This document shows positions 1 through 8,604 of a DNA stretch of 64,000 bases, piece after piece. The first letter of the stretch is position 1. Each line of letters begins with the position of its first letter. Below the pieces are notes generated by a model. It was not told the origin of the DNA, made no database searches, and saw only the letters and a program-made list of their open reading frames with translations. The translations under genes were made by a program, and so were the position numbers. The DNA comes from Salinimicrobium marinum (GTDB lineage Bacteria; Bacteroidota; Bacteroidia; Flavobacteriales; Flavobacteriaceae), in NCBI RefSeq assembly GCF_014651535.1, contig NZ_BMXB01000001.1:557470-621469 (forward strand), written 5' to 3'.

Positions 1-2
1 AA

Positions 3-491
3 CTCCGGTTTCTAAGAGATTACGATAATGCTTTGGCGGATTTCAACCGACTGGACCAGCTTACGCCCAACTTTGTGGATGCGCCCTGGGGTGAAGATAT
101 AGATTTTCTTAGAGGGGAAGCTTACTTCGGAAAAGCTGATTTCCGGAATGCAATTTCTGCTTTCAGCCGAAGCCTGGAAAACCTGGGAGAAGACTGGGCC
201 GATGTACAGACGTTCGTGTACCTGGGGCTTTCTGAATATGAATTGGGCAAATATGAAAAAGCCATTGCAGAATTCCACCGAGCTTTGGAACAGGCAGGAG
301 CTACTCCCGAAGCGCATCTGGGTCTGGCAAAAGCATATCAACAACGCGATAATTTTAAAAAGGCTGAAGAGCACGTTTTAAAGGCTGAAGAAAATTTGAA
401 TTACAAACGTGACGACGCCTACAAGGAATTTCTAAACGAAATTTATCTTCAGGATATTCTGGAGGTGAAAGAGGAGCTATCCAGACTGTAA
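3..491 (+). CDS. TPR-repeat protein, 5' end outside window
   Basis: The reading frame is open from the left edge, so the start codon lies upstream; an internal TTG at 33 is not a credible start because repeat-like sequence (LRDYDNALADFNRL) continues before it. Tetratricopeptide helices are visible: RDYDNALADFNRL, KADFRNAISAFSRSL, GKYEKAIAEFHRAL and DNFKKAEEHVLKAEE each carry the small/large/aromatic spacing of TPR units. TPRs are protein-protein interaction scaffolds; nothing here gives a specific partner. The C-terminus is acidic and helical (EIYLQDILEVKEELSRL). It is followed after 47 bp by a secreted SnoaL-like protein on the same strand. Function unassigned beyond the fold. Confidence 0.85.
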   Translation, partial: LRFLRDYDNALADFNRLDQLTPNFVDAPWGEDIDFLRGEAYFGKADFRNAISAFSRSLENLGEDWADVQTFVYLGLSEYELGKYEKAIAEFHRALEQAGATPEAHLGLAKAYQQRDNFKKAEEHVLKAEENLNYKRDDAYKEFLNEIYLQDILEVKEELSRL

Positions 492-538
492 AATATGATA
501 GCTTCTTGTGAATCGGTTCAAAATCAAAATGACCATCT

Positions 539-997
539 ATGAAAAAAGCACTTCCATTTTTGTTTATGCTGTTGATCACCATCCCGGCGGCAGCGCAAAC
601 CTCTAAAGAATCCGATGAAGAACTTCTGAAAAATCTTATTGTAGATTCTTTTCAGGAAATTTTTTCCAATCTTAATCCGGGGACCCTTGGAACCTATTAC
701 ACCGAAGATTTCCTGCTGCTGGAAAACGGGGAAGTCTGGGATATTGAAATGATTAAAAATTATATGAACAGGGCAGCACAGCAAAAGAATCAGCCTGAAA
801 GAATCAATTCTTTTGAGTTTGTCGAGATTAAAATTGAAGGAAACATGGCCTGGATCGCCTATCACAACAAAGCCAGTTTTGAAAAAGATGGGGAAGTGGT
901 AGGTGAGATGAACTGGCTGGAAAGCGCCACCGCCATTAAAACCGAAGAAGGCTGGAAGCTTCAGATGCTGCATTCCACGGTGGTGGAGAAGGAATGA
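539..997 (+). CDS. Secreted SnoaL/DUF4440-like (NTF2-fold) protein
   Basis: 152 residues. Residues 1-20 (MKKALPFLFMLLITIPAAAQ) are a typical Bacteroidota signal peptide ending in AAAQ, so the protein is probably periplasmic. The remainder resembles the NTF2-like cone fold of SnoaL/DUF4440 proteins: an N-terminal helical part (DEELLKNLIVDSFQEIF), then YYTEDFLLLENGEVW, and strands such as IKIEGNMAWIAYHNKASF and EGWKLQMLHSTVV. In this superfamily the pocket binds small ligands or catalyses diverse reactions, so no reaction can be named. The ATG was chosen because it gives a full signal peptide. Probably cotranscribed with the TPR gene upstream; family assignment is by pattern only. Confidence 0.75.
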   Translation: MKKALPFLFMLLITIPAAAQTSKESDEELLKNLIVDSFQEIFSNLNPGTLGTYYTEDFLLLENGEVWDIEMIKNYMNRAAQQKNQPERINSFEFVEIKIEGNMAWIAYHNKASFEKDGEVVGEMNWLESATAIKTEEGWKLQMLHSTVVEKE

Positions 998-1117
998 TAA
1001 TTTTTGCGATAAATGGACCCTGAACTTCCGAAACTTCGGGATAGGGTGACGATTCTGATCATTAAAAGAGCGTCATGTTGGATTTATTTCAGCATCTTTG
1101 AATTAATCTTGCATATT

Positions 1118-1636
1118 ATGAATAACAACAAACCCGAAGTCTGGCTGCGGGGTAGTTTGGCGAAGATTCCCGCCTTACTGCAACCTGCGGCACACGCATT
1201 GCTGCAGGCGAAGGAAGATGTGGAAAAATACACAACAGATTTTCCGGAGCAATTGCTTTGGGAGAAACCGGCGGGAAGGGCTTCCGTGGGATTTCATATG
1301 CAGCATCTCACTGGCGTGCTGGACAGAATGTTGACGTATGCAGCGGGAAAACCACTTTCTGAAACACAGTTTGAGTACCTGAAAAATGAAGGAAATCCTG
1401 AAACACATTCGAGTGTAAAATCATTAACGGAGCCTTTTAAATCCAAAATGGAAGAAGCTCTAAAGGTTATTGAAAATACACCCGAAGCCACATTAACAGA
1501 AAAAAGAACGGTGGGCAGAAAAAAACTTCCATCCACCGTCATAGGGCTCCTCTTCCATGCCGCCGAACACAGTCATCGGCACGTGGGTCAACTCCTCGTA
1601 ACGGTGAGTGTGCTGAAGGAGGGAAACAGGTTTTAA
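1118..1636 (+). CDS. DinB-superfamily protein
   Basis: 172 residues from the ATG at 1118; the frame is open upstream to 1013, but that extension is not protein-like. A promoter-like CATCTTTG (1093-1100, one mismatch to TAnnTTTG) lies 17 nt before 1118 and supports this start. The four-helix-bundle DinB/YfiT pattern is visible: FHMQHLTGVLDRMLTYA in the first half and HAAEHSHRHVGQLLVTVSVL at the C-terminus, with histidines placed to bind a divalent metal. Family members include damage-inducible proteins and thiol-dependent S-transferases, so the activity cannot be specified. It is convergent with the threonine dehydratase gene, 31 bp away. Confidence 0.8.
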   Translation: MNNNKPEVWLRGSLAKIPALLQPAAHALLQAKEDVEKYTTDFPEQLLWEKPAGRASVGFHMQHLTGVLDRMLTYAAGKPLSETQFEYLKNEGNPETHSSVKSLTEPFKSKMEEALKVIENTPEATLTEKRTVGRKKLPSTVIGLLFHAAEHSHRHVGQLLVTVSVLKEGNRF

Positions 1637-1667
1637 TTATAAAATTTCTGCAGCATTTTCAGCAGAT

Positions 1668-2606
1668 CTAAAACGGCAAATTCTGAAGATCCACATTCCC
1701 GCCCGAAATAATAATTCCGACTTTCTTTCCGCGGAATTTTTCTTTTTCTCTTAAAACTCCGGCAAGGGCTACTGCACTGGAGGGTTCTGCAATTATCTTC
1801 ATTCGTTCCCAGATCAATCGTAGTGCAGCGATGATTTCCTCTTCCTCCACCCGAATAATCTCCGAAACATGTTCCTTAATGATAGGGAAATTCTTGTCGC
1901 CTAATTGAGTTCTTAATCCGTCGGCTATGGTGTTGGCGCTCTCGTTGGTTTCAATGTTGCCGCTCTGGAGGGAACGGTAAGCGTCATCGGCTTCAAAGGG
2001 TTCGACTCCTAGGGTTTTGCATTTTTCTGAAATCAAGGAAACCGCCAATGCCGACCCGGCAATGAGTCCGCCGCCGCCCACCGGGGTCACTACATAATCC
2101 AGATCGGGATAATCCTGTAACAGCTCAAGGGCTGCAGTGCCCTGTCCGTAGATCACCTCCAGGTCATTCGAGGGATGTACAAAAGTAGCTCCGGTTTCTT
2201 CAATGATCTTTTTCGCTGCTTTTTCCCGGGCCGCAAGATTGGGAGCACACTGGGTGATCTTTCCGCCATAACCTTTTACGGCATCTTTCTTTACCTGCGG
2301 AGCAGAGGAGGGCATGACGATGTAGGCAGGAACACCAATATTTCTTGCCGCCAGTGAGACCGCCTGTGCAAAATTTCCGGAGGAATGTGTTACCACCCCT
2401 TTTTGTCGTTTTTCTTCTGAAAGTAGTAAAATGGCACTGGCCGCTCCTCTCATCTTAAAGGCCCCCATTTTCTGAAAGTTCTCACATTTAAAGAAAAGCT
2501 CTGCTCCCGAAATCTCATTCAGAAGTTTTGAAGTTAACACTGGTGTACGGTGAATGTAAGGCTGAATTCGTTGCAGTACTTCTTTTAGATCTGGATGTGA
2601 GCTCAT
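1668..2606 (-). CDS. Threonine dehydratase / serine racemase (PLP fold type II)
   Basis: 312 residues. A PLP-dependent beta-family enzyme: the Schiff-base lysine is K51 in GAFKMRGA, the substrate-binding loop is SSGNFAQ (75-81), and the phosphate-binding tetraglycine loop is VGGGGL (176-181). It has no C-terminal ACT regulatory domain, so it matches short catabolic threonine ammonia-lyases and serine racemases (about 320 residues) rather than biosynthetic IlvA (about 500). It would deaminate L-threonine/L-serine to 2-oxobutyrate/pyruvate or racemise serine in the cytosol; sequence alone does not decide. It is monocistronic by layout, convergent with the DinB gene, and followed upstream by a repeat-rich intergenic stretch. 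Confidence 0.88.
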   Translation of the reverse strand: MSSHPDLKEVLQRIQPYIHRTPVLTSKLLNEISGAELFFKCENFQKMGAFKMRGAASAILLLSEEKRQKGVVTHSSGNFAQAVSLAARNIGVPAYIVMPSSAPQVKKDAVKGYGGKITQCAPNLAAREKAAKKIIEETGATFVHPSNDLEVIYGQGTAALELLQDYPDLDYVVTPVGGGGLIAGSALAVSLISEKCKTLGVEPFEADDAYRSLQSGNIETNESANTIADGLRTQLGDKNFPIIKEHVSEIIRVEEEEIIAALRLIWERMKIIAEPSSAVALAGVLREKEKFRGKKVGIIISGGNVDLQNLPF

Positions 2607-2687
2607 AACAAAAGATTTTTAAAGCCGAAGATAAAACATTGATAAGATTATTATACAAATTCTGAGTTCTCTCTCAAATCTTTTCCA

Positions 2688-2888
2688 CGCAAAGGACCGC
2701 AAAGATTAAAAGAGCAAAGTACCGCAAAGTTTTAAGTTTAAATTGGTTCCAAAGGAGCGTCACGCTCCGGAAATGCTCAGGAAATTCCAATTTTTAAACC
2801 CCAAATCCCAATTCAGTAAAAAAATATTAACTAAGACCAATCTACAATCTACAGTCTACCGTCTCAAGTCTAAAATCTCACATCTAAT
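2688..2888. repeat. Degenerate short repeats between two minus-strand genes
   Basis: This 284-bp gap (2607-2890) contains two kinds of low-complexity repeat. CGCAAAGGACCGCAAAG (2688-2704) is echoed by GCAAAGTACCGCAAAG (2714-2729). From about 2836 to 2888 there is a run of 9-12 bp units built on AATCTAC/AGTCTAC/AAATCTCA. The short open frame crossing it looks like chance coding. Similar GCGTTCTTTGCG repeats occur at 32001-32043, so this looks like a dispersed intergenic family in this genome. Confidence 0.6.
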
Positions 2889-2890
2889 AA

Positions 2891-3817
2891 TTAATACCCC
2901 TTTTCCTTATCCACTACTTTCTGCAGCTCTTCTTTGTTTTTCATTCGTTCATAATTTTCCAGTATTTGTGAGACGACCGATGAAGGTTTGGTCACACTTG
3001 CAATGTGCGGAGTAACCTGGATTTTTGGATGTTTCCAAAACGGGTGCTTTTCCGGCAGTGGTTCTTTCCGGAACACATCCAGTGCGGCACCCGAAAGGTG
3101 CCCGCTATCTATCATCTCGATCAGGTCATTCTCCACCAGGTGGTTTCCGCGGGCAACATTGATCAGAAATGCATTCTCAGGAAGTTTTTTGAAGAGATCT
3201 TTATTCAGGATATTTTCGGTATCGGGGGTTAATGGTAAAAGACAAATTAGAATATCACTTTCTGCCAGAAAAGGATCCAGTTCTTCCTGCCCGGCATAGA
3301 TCTTTATATTCTCAAGATCCTTTTTCGAATTTGCCCAGCCGCTCACAGAAAATCCGTTTTCGGTTAGTTTTTTACTAACCGTGCTGCCGAGTTCCCCTAT
3401 GCCCATGATGCCGATCTTTACCTCGTCGATTCGTTGATAGGTTTTTGGTTTCCATTCTTGTTGCTGTTCCAAATGATGGTGCAGGGATAGATTCCGAAGT
3501 TTATTTAGCACAAGTGCGAGCACAAATTCTGCCATGTCTTTGGCCAGCTGTTCGTCCACGATGCGGATGACTTTCACATTTTCCGGTAATTCAGGATCCT
3601 GCATAATATGATCTACTCCCGCTCCCATGGAGGCAATGACTTTTATATTCGGAAATTCTTTAAATACTCCCTGCGGATGATTCCATACCAGGGCATATTC
3701 CACTTCATTTTTATTACTGATATCCGGATAAACTTCCACCTCAATCTTTTTTTGATGCTCATTGAGGGTTTTTATCCAGGCATCGGGATTCCTGTCACTA
3801 ATTATTGCTATAGACAT
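2891..3817 (-). CDS. D-2-hydroxyacid dehydrogenase (GhrA-type glyoxylate/hydroxypyruvate reductase)
   Basis: 308 residues of the D-isomer 2-hydroxyacid dehydrogenase family. The NAD(P)-binding glycine motif is IGIMGIGELGSTV (about 134-146). The catalytic Arg is in LINVARGNHLVENDLI, followed by the Glu of FRKEPLPEKHPFW and the His of VTPHIAS. GVDHIMQDPELP and the PFWKHPKI ending resemble GhrA, which reduces glyoxylate and hydroxypyruvate to glycolate and glycerate in the cytosol; exact substrate is inferred. It starts 16 bp after the acyl-CoA dehydrogenase stop on the same strand, so the two are probably cotranscribed. Confidence 0.85.
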   Translation of the reverse strand: MSIAIISDRNPDAWIKTLNEHQKKIEVEVYPDISNKNEVEYALVWNHPQGVFKEFPNIKVIASMGAGVDHIMQDPELPENVKVIRIVDEQLAKDMAEFVLALVLNKLRNLSLHHHLEQQQEWKPKTYQRIDEVKIGIMGIGELGSTVSKKLTENGFSVSGWANSKKDLENIKIYAGQEELDPFLAESDILICLLPLTPDTENILNKDLFKKLPENAFLINVARGNHLVENDLIEMIDSGHLSGAALDVFRKEPLPEKHPFWKHPKIQVTPHIASVTKPSSVVSQILENYERMKNKEELQKVVDKEKGY

Positions 3818-3833
3818 TCACTTCTTTTTAATT

Positions 3834-5198
3834 TTAATTTACAAATGCGCTGTAACCGGTAATCGCCCGACCTACGATCAAGGAATTGATCTCTTTGGTG
3901 CCTTCGTAGCTGTAGATGGCTTCGGCATCGGCTACGAAACGCGCCACATCATACTCCAGTAGGATCCCATTACCGCCCAATACTTCCCGTGCCCGGCTTA
4001 CCACATCACGGGTGCGCATGCTACAGAATACTTTTGCTAGAGAGGCATGTTCATCTTTAAGGATATCCTGATCCTGCAATTCTGAAAGTCTGAAAACCAT
4101 CGTCTGCATGGCCGTTAAGTTGGAAAGCATTTCCACCAGGTGATTCTGGATCAACTGGTAGGATGCGATAGGCCGACCAAACTGCTCCCGTTTTTTAGTA
4201 TATTTTAAAGCACTTTCATAGGCGCCACGGGCACATCCTACCGCCTGCCATGCCACTCCGGCGCGGGTCATTCTCAGTACTTTTGCGGTATCTTTAAATG
4301 AATTGGCATTTTGAAGTCGGTCGCTTTCCGGAACTTTACAGTCGGTCAATGTGATGAGGGCATTTTGCACAATCCGGAGCGCCATTTTATCTTCCATTTT
4401 TTCGGCTTTAAAGCCGGGATTACCTTTTCGTACGAGGAAACCTTTTACCTGGTTGGTGTCTTCATCTCTTGCCCAGATGATGATCACATCGGCAAAAGTG
4501 GCATTGCCAATCCATTTTTTCTGTCCGTTGATCACCCAGTTCTCTCCATCGAATTTACAGGTAGTTTCCATACCCCCGGCCACGCCCGATCCTACATTAG
4601 GTTCGGTAAGTCCAAAGGCTCCGATCTTTTCCAGTTTCTGCATTTTTGGCAGCCATTCCTGCTTTTGTTCCTCACTTCCGCAGAGATAGATGGAACCCAT
4701 TGCGAGCCCACTGTGGACGCCAAAAAATGTGGAAATGGATACATCTACCCGGGCAATTTCCTGGGCGATGATCCCTTCCATGAGAAATGAAAGGTTTGGG
4801 CAGCCGTAGCCTTCATAAGGGACACCGGTAATATTGAGTTTGGCAAATTTCTCCACGATCTCAAAAGGAAATTTAGCCCTGTTCCAGTGATCGTTTACCA
4901 GGGGTCGTACCTCGTCTTCCATGAAATTACGCACCTTAAGCTGAAGTTCGCGTTGTTCTTCGGTCAGCTTCAGGTCCAGGTTGTAAAAATCACCGTCTAT
5001 GGGAGGAAGGTCGCTTTGACCTTTTTTCCGTTTTGTTTTCAGCATTTTCATGAGCCCCTGTAATTGCCGTTCATCCAGAGATCCCAGGGCCTTCATTGCT
5101 TCAGTCAGATCAATTTGTTTCTGTATTTTTGCCAGTTGATCAAGATCAACACCTTTTAAAAGGTTGATGGTATTTTTTACTTTTCCGAAGAGAGACAT
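3834..5198 (-). CDS. Acyl-CoA dehydrogenase (glutaryl-CoA dehydrogenase-like)
   Basis: 454 residues. The acyl-CoA dehydrogenase fold starts near residue 75 (LKLTEEQRELQLKVRNFM); about 70 extra N-terminal residues are rich in Lys and Leu. FAD/substrate loop FGLTEPNVGSG, middle beta-domain KKWIGNATFADVIIIWARDE, and C-terminal helical domain KREQFGRPIASYQLIQNHLVEM are present. The catalytic base is Glu432 in SYEGTKEINSLIVGRAITG; a base at this position and the motif resemble glutaryl-CoA dehydrogenases and plant ACX4. It would oxidise an acyl-CoA with FAD and pass electrons to ETF; which acyl-CoA is not evident. First gene of a probable two-gene operon with the hydroxyacid dehydrogenase. Confidence 0.88.
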   Translation of the reverse strand: MSLFGKVKNTINLLKGVDLDQLAKIQKQIDLTEAMKALGSLDERQLQGLMKMLKTKRKKGQSDLPPIDGDFYNLDLKLTEEQRELQLKVRNFMEDEVRPLVNDHWNRAKFPFEIVEKFAKLNITGVPYEGYGCPNLSFLMEGIIAQEIARVDVSISTFFGVHSGLAMGSIYLCGSEEQKQEWLPKMQKLEKIGAFGLTEPNVGSGVAGGMETTCKFDGENWVINGQKKWIGNATFADVIIIWARDEDTNQVKGFLVRKGNPGFKAEKMEDKMALRIVQNALITLTDCKVPESDRLQNANSFKDTAKVLRMTRAGVAWQAVGCARGAYESALKYTKKREQFGRPIASYQLIQNHLVEMLSNLTAMQTMVFRLSELQDQDILKDEHASLAKVFCSMRTRDVVSRAREVLGGNGILLEYDVARFVADAEAIYSYEGTKEINSLIVGRAITGYSAFVN

Positions 5199-5400
5199 AG
5201 GATTTTCTTTTGAATTTTATTAAAATTAGGGATTTTAAAATAACTTCCTGTTAAGGATATTAGAAGAAAACCACCCGATGCTGACAGCAGTAGATAAAAT
5301 GATAAAACATGGATTTTTTTTAATGCTCTTTTGTTTTCTCAAAAAAGGACCTTTTTCTTGGAAAATAATCAGAACCTCAGTAAGTTAGATTTAAAAAAGT

Positions 5401-6012
5401 ATGCAAAACATTTCCAGTAGCTCCAAATTTGCTCTAAACAAAGCCTGTGCAGAATTGAACAAAATATTGTTCATCTTCTTTTTTTGTTTGTTGTTTCTCC
5501 TGCCATCATCCTCGCAAGCACAGTTAATAGAACCAAACAGTGAAGCTCTTGAGTCTACGGGAGATGTCATTCTTGTTGCCTTACCAGCTACTGCCGCTCT
5601 TACTACCTTAATTCTTGAGGACAGGCAGGGATCATGGCAGTTTACCAAAGGCTTTCTAGTAAATGCAGGAGTTACGCTGGCTCTAAAATACGGAGTGAAC
5701 AAGCGACGGCCTTTTAATAGTGGGGGACAGGCTTTTCCCTCGGGGCATACTTCCATTACCATGCAGGCAGCGTCATTTATCCATTTGAGGTATGGCTGGG
5801 AATATGGAATACCAGCGTATATGTTGGCGGGGCTTACGGCTTATAGCAGGATCAATGCGACCAGGCATGACGGCTGGGATGTACTTGCGGGCACCGTAGC
5901 CGGGATTGGAAGCAGCTTTTTATTCACAACACCTTACCAGCGGGAGCATATGGCGTTGACCTTTACCAGCTCTGAAGAGGAATTTATGGTTGGATTTATC
6001 TATAAGTTCTAG
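5401..6012 (+). CDS. PAP2-family phosphatase
   Basis: 203 residues with all three signatures of the PAP2/vanadium haloperoxidase superfamily: K96-x6-RP (R103-P104), PSGH (113-116), and SR-x5-H-x3-D (S149, R150, H156, D160). H156 would be the phosphohistidine nucleophile. Such enzymes dephosphorylate lipids such as phosphatidic acid or undecaprenyl diphosphate. Residues 20-41 (KILFIFFFCLLFLLPSSSQAQ) are a signal peptide; the n-region is unusually long from ATG 5401, so a TTG at 5455 (MNKILFIFFFCLL) is a plausible alternative. Only the first segment is strongly hydrophobic, suggesting a periplasmic rather than polytopic enzyme. Divergent from the acyl-CoA dehydrogenase gene. Confidence 0.88.
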   Translation: MQNISSSSKFALNKACAELNKILFIFFFCLLFLLPSSSQAQLIEPNSEALESTGDVILVALPATAALTTLILEDRQGSWQFTKGFLVNAGVTLALKYGVNKRRPFNSGGQAFPSGHTSITMQAASFIHLRYGWEYGIPAYMLAGLTAYSRINATRHDGWDVLAGTVAGIGSSFLFTTPYQREHMALTFTSSEEEFMVGFIYKF

Positions 6013-6359
6013 AAGGTCTATTCAGTAAACCCCTTTTTCTTCTGAAATTTTTGCAAATCTGAAAAAGCTTCTTGTTTTAAATTATTTTGTTCAGAAAAAG
6101 ATGATTCTGATTCAATTTTATAGATAATCCTAAAGGTTCTGAAGTTATTTTTTAAATTGTAAAGTATTATAATTTCATGTTTCCAATTCTGTTAGCCATT
6201 AGGACGCTTTTTATGAAGTGTTGAAAATGTTTTAATCTGAAATTGTTTTAAACCAAAGTGATTCGACAACTCGATTACTAAGATATAAGGAGGAGTGATA
6301 TAAAAGCTGTTCTCGAGGAAAACTTTTATTACCGGAAATAAAATTTAAAAGCAAAAACA
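6013..6359. other. 347-bp gap, no gene seen
   Basis: AT-rich spacer between the PAP2 gene and the Coa1-like gene. No open frame with coding character, no RNA signature and no strong U-tailed terminator were found. Just upstream of the next gene there is an imperfect inverted repeat with AAAAG and CTTTT arms around 6303-6328. Confidence 0.5.
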
Positions 6360-6806
6360 ATGAGCGAATATAGTTCCCGAAGAACATGGTGGCAACAGAA
6401 TATGAAATGGTTTGTTCCGCTGGCCGGAGTGTTTATCCTGATCATAGGATTTTTTACCTTCACTATGTTTGGTGATCATTTCAACAATTTCGCACAGGCT
6501 TATGCCGAAGATGACCTGGTAGAAAATGCGGTTCAAAAAGCCGGAGAAGATCCGCGGGTAAGGGAGGTAGTAGGAGAAATAATGCCTGTGGATAAGATGG
6601 CTGTTCTAAATGGAGAAGTGCGTTATTCTGAAGATAATAATGCGGTAGAGATGACCATTAAGATCAACGGAACCAAAACAAGTGCAATGATGGATGTTGC
6701 CGCAGAGAGGGCTGGTGAACAATGGAAGTATCACAAGATCGATGTACGGATCAAGAATCCACCTGAAAAAAAGCAAACGATCCGGGTGTTGGCAGTATCA
6801 GAGTAA
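6360..6806 (+). CDS. Coa1-like membrane-anchored protein
   Basis: 148 residues. A single N-terminal transmembrane segment (about residues 18-38, FVPLAGVFILIIGFFTFTMFG) follows a short basic, Trp-containing cytoplasmic start. The rest is soluble and alternates charged helices with strands (AVEMTIKINGTKTSAMMDVAAERAG, WKYHKIDVRIK), the layout of bacterial proteins annotated as cytochrome c oxidase assembly factor Coa1-like. In mitochondria Coa1 acts in complex IV assembly, but that role is not demonstrated for bacterial members and no oxidase genes are nearby. The DUF1697 gene follows after 43 bp, so cotranscription is likely. Confidence 0.7.
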   Translation: MSEYSSRRTWWQQNMKWFVPLAGVFILIIGFFTFTMFGDHFNNFAQAYAEDDLVENAVQKAGEDPRVREVVGEIMPVDKMAVLNGEVRYSEDNNAVEMTIKINGTKTSAMMDVAAERAGEQWKYHKIDVRIKNPPEKKQTIRVLAVSE

Positions 6807-6849
6807 TTTTGCTGCGAAAGACCACAGTGGTTTCAGAAAATAAGATCCT

Positions 6850-7389
6850 ATGAAAAAATATATAGCCATCCTAAGAGGGATCAATGTCGGTGGAAAACGA
6901 AAGATCCTGATAAAGGATCTAAAGTTGCTGTTTGAACGTATGGGATTTTCCGAAGTTACCACGTACATTCAGAGTGGAAATGTGATTTTCTGCAGTAATA
7001 AAGAGCAGGAAAACTCTATCCTGGAGGAGGAATTGCAGGAGGCTATTTTTGAGACCTATGGATTTGAGGTGCCGGTAATTATAAGGACCCCGGAAGAGCT
7101 GAATAAAGCCATCTCTCAAAACCCTTTTTACCAGAAAGAGAATATAGATATCAAAAGGCTGCATCTCACTTTTCTTCGGGTTACCCCGGCAACCGAAGCC
7201 CTTGTGAAAACAGCCCGGGATGATCATTCCCCTGATGAATTCTTAGTTACGGGAAACCATGTTTTTATTTATTGTGCCGGGAAATATCACCAGTCAAAGC
7301 TTTCCAATAAATTCTTTGAGAGCAAACTAAAAATAGCAGCCACTACCCGTAACTGGAAGACCGTGCTGAAACTTCAGGAACTATCCTAA
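6850..7389 (+). CDS. DUF1697 domain protein
   Basis: 179 residues covering the full DUF1697 length. Diagnostic pieces are the N-terminus KKYIAILRGINVGGKRKILIK, the YIQSGNVIF motif near residues 39-47, and the C-terminal ATTRNWKTVLKLQEL, all typical of the family. DUF1697 proteins are small cytosolic alpha/beta proteins of unknown function that are common in soil and marine bacteria. It sits 43 bp after the Coa1-like gene on the same strand. No catalytic residues can be assigned. Confidence 0.85.
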   Translation: MKKYIAILRGINVGGKRKILIKDLKLLFERMGFSEVTTYIQSGNVIFCSNKEQENSILEEELQEAIFETYGFEVPVIIRTPEELNKAISQNPFYQKENIDIKRLHLTFLRVTPATEALVKTARDDHSPDEFLVTGNHVFIYCAGKYHQSKLSNKFFESKLKIAATTRNWKTVLKLQELS

Positions 7390-7699
7390 GATTAAATCAG
7401 TAGTGTTGTCTTCGGTTTCTAACAAAGTAATAATTCTTCCTGTTTTTTGCGTTTCGTGTATTTGTATCTGCAACTCGAATACTCCTCATTTCAGATTTAA
7501 AACTCATTATAGAGGACTAATTTTAAGAACCTTACCCTAAAGTTTAGTAAAAATTTATAGGGTTGTTTCTCCTTCAGGCAGATTGATAATTTTAATTTTA
7601 TAGAAAAGGCCATTGTCAGTTGATGTAGAAAGTTTCGTTTGAAGCTATTTTTCAGAAGGAATCATATTCTGGCGGTCACAATCAATTTAAAAAAAGTAA
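7390..7699. other. 310-bp gap, no gene seen
   Basis: AT-rich intergenic DNA. It contains a loose inverted repeat ACCCTAAAG...TATAGGGT (about 7535-7564) and a TTGT/TATTTG-containing stretch near 7455-7465, but nothing I can call a promoter, RNA or gene with confidence. It separates the DUF1697 gene from the SDR-led group. Confidence 0.5.
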
Positions 7700-8593
7700 A
7701 TGATGAGAAACGAAGAAGGACAAATGAAAGATCCCCGGGACAAACATGAGCAGCCTCCATATCCTGAGCAGGAACAGCAGGTGCCTGGCAGCGAAAAAGA
7801 AATGAATCCAAAAGTGGATCATGGGGAAGAAACTTATAAAGGATCTGGGAAACTGGAAGGCAGGAATGCTATTATTACGGGAGGTGATTCTGGTATAGGA
7901 AGGGCTGTGGCCATAGCCTTTGCACGTGAGGGTGCCAACGTTTTGATCTCTTATCTCAAGGAACATGAAGATGCCGACAAAACAGCACAGTATGTGCGGG
8001 ATGCAGGAAAGAAAGCTGTGCTTTTGGCAGGCGATGTGAGTGATGAAAACCATTGTAAAAAGATTGTGCAGCGGGCAGTGGAAGAATTTGGTCACATAGA
8101 TATCCTGGTAAATAATGCCGCTTTTCAAATGGCACGAGAATCGTTACAGGATGTGTCTACCGAGGAATGGGATTACACTTTTAAAACCAATATTTACTCC
8201 ATGTTCTGGTTGTGCAAAGCTGCAGAACCACACTTGAAGCCGGGAAGTACCATCGTGAATACTACTTCCATTAACGCTTATAAACCACATCCACAGTTGC
8301 TGGCTTACGCAGCGACAAAAGGAGCGATCCAGAATTTCACGGCTAATCTTGGGCAAAGCCTTGCAGGAAAAGGAATTAGGGTGAATTGTGTAGCTCCGGG
8401 ACCCATCTGGACTCCGTTGATCCCATCCACCATGCCACAGGATCAGGTTAAATCTTTCGGAAAAGACACTCCTATTGGCAGGGCAGGCCAACCGGCAGAG
8501 CTTGCACCCATTTATGTGCTGCTAGCTTCTGAAGATTCCAGTTATATGACCGGCTCTACCGTGCAGGCTACAGGAGGAAGACCCACTATTTAA
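7700..8593 (+). CDS. SDR-family oxidoreductase (YghA/YhdF-like)
   Basis: 297 residues. Classical short-chain dehydrogenase with a roughly 50-residue Pro/Glu/Gln-rich N-terminal extension typical of the YghA/YhdF group. Cofactor motif TGGDSGIG spans 60-67, NNAA is at 138-141, and the catalytic Ser190, Tyr203 and Lys207 (YAATK) are all present. The enzyme is cytosolic and NAD(P)-dependent; YghA relatives reduce aldehydes or are linked to general stress, so the exact substrate is open. ATGs at 7700, 7703 and 7724 are all possible starts. It lies 11 bp before the Gfo/Idh gene, consistent with an operon. Confidence 0.87.
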   Translation: MMRNEEGQMKDPRDKHEQPPYPEQEQQVPGSEKEMNPKVDHGEETYKGSGKLEGRNAIITGGDSGIGRAVAIAFAREGANVLISYLKEHEDADKTAQYVRDAGKKAVLLAGDVSDENHCKKIVQRAVEEFGHIDILVNNAAFQMARESLQDVSTEEWDYTFKTNIYSMFWLCKAAEPHLKPGSTIVNTTSINAYKPHPQLLAYAATKGAIQNFTANLGQSLAGKGIRVNCVAPGPIWTPLIPSTMPQDQVKSFGKDTPIGRAGQPAELAPIYVLLASEDSSYMTGSTVQATGGRPTI

Positions 8594-8604
8594 AATCGGC
8601 AGAA

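Noticed and set aside
2743-3015. 90-codon plus-strand frame over the repeat region before the hydroxyacid dehydrogenase gene
   Set aside because: Composed of low-complexity repeats (STVYRLKSKISHLI) and runs into the opposite gene; no evidence of coding.
4311-4790. 159-codon plus-strand frame inside the acyl-CoA dehydrogenase gene
   Set aside because: It is antisense to a well-conserved gene, has no start signals and no protein-like pattern; a shadow of the real coding strand.
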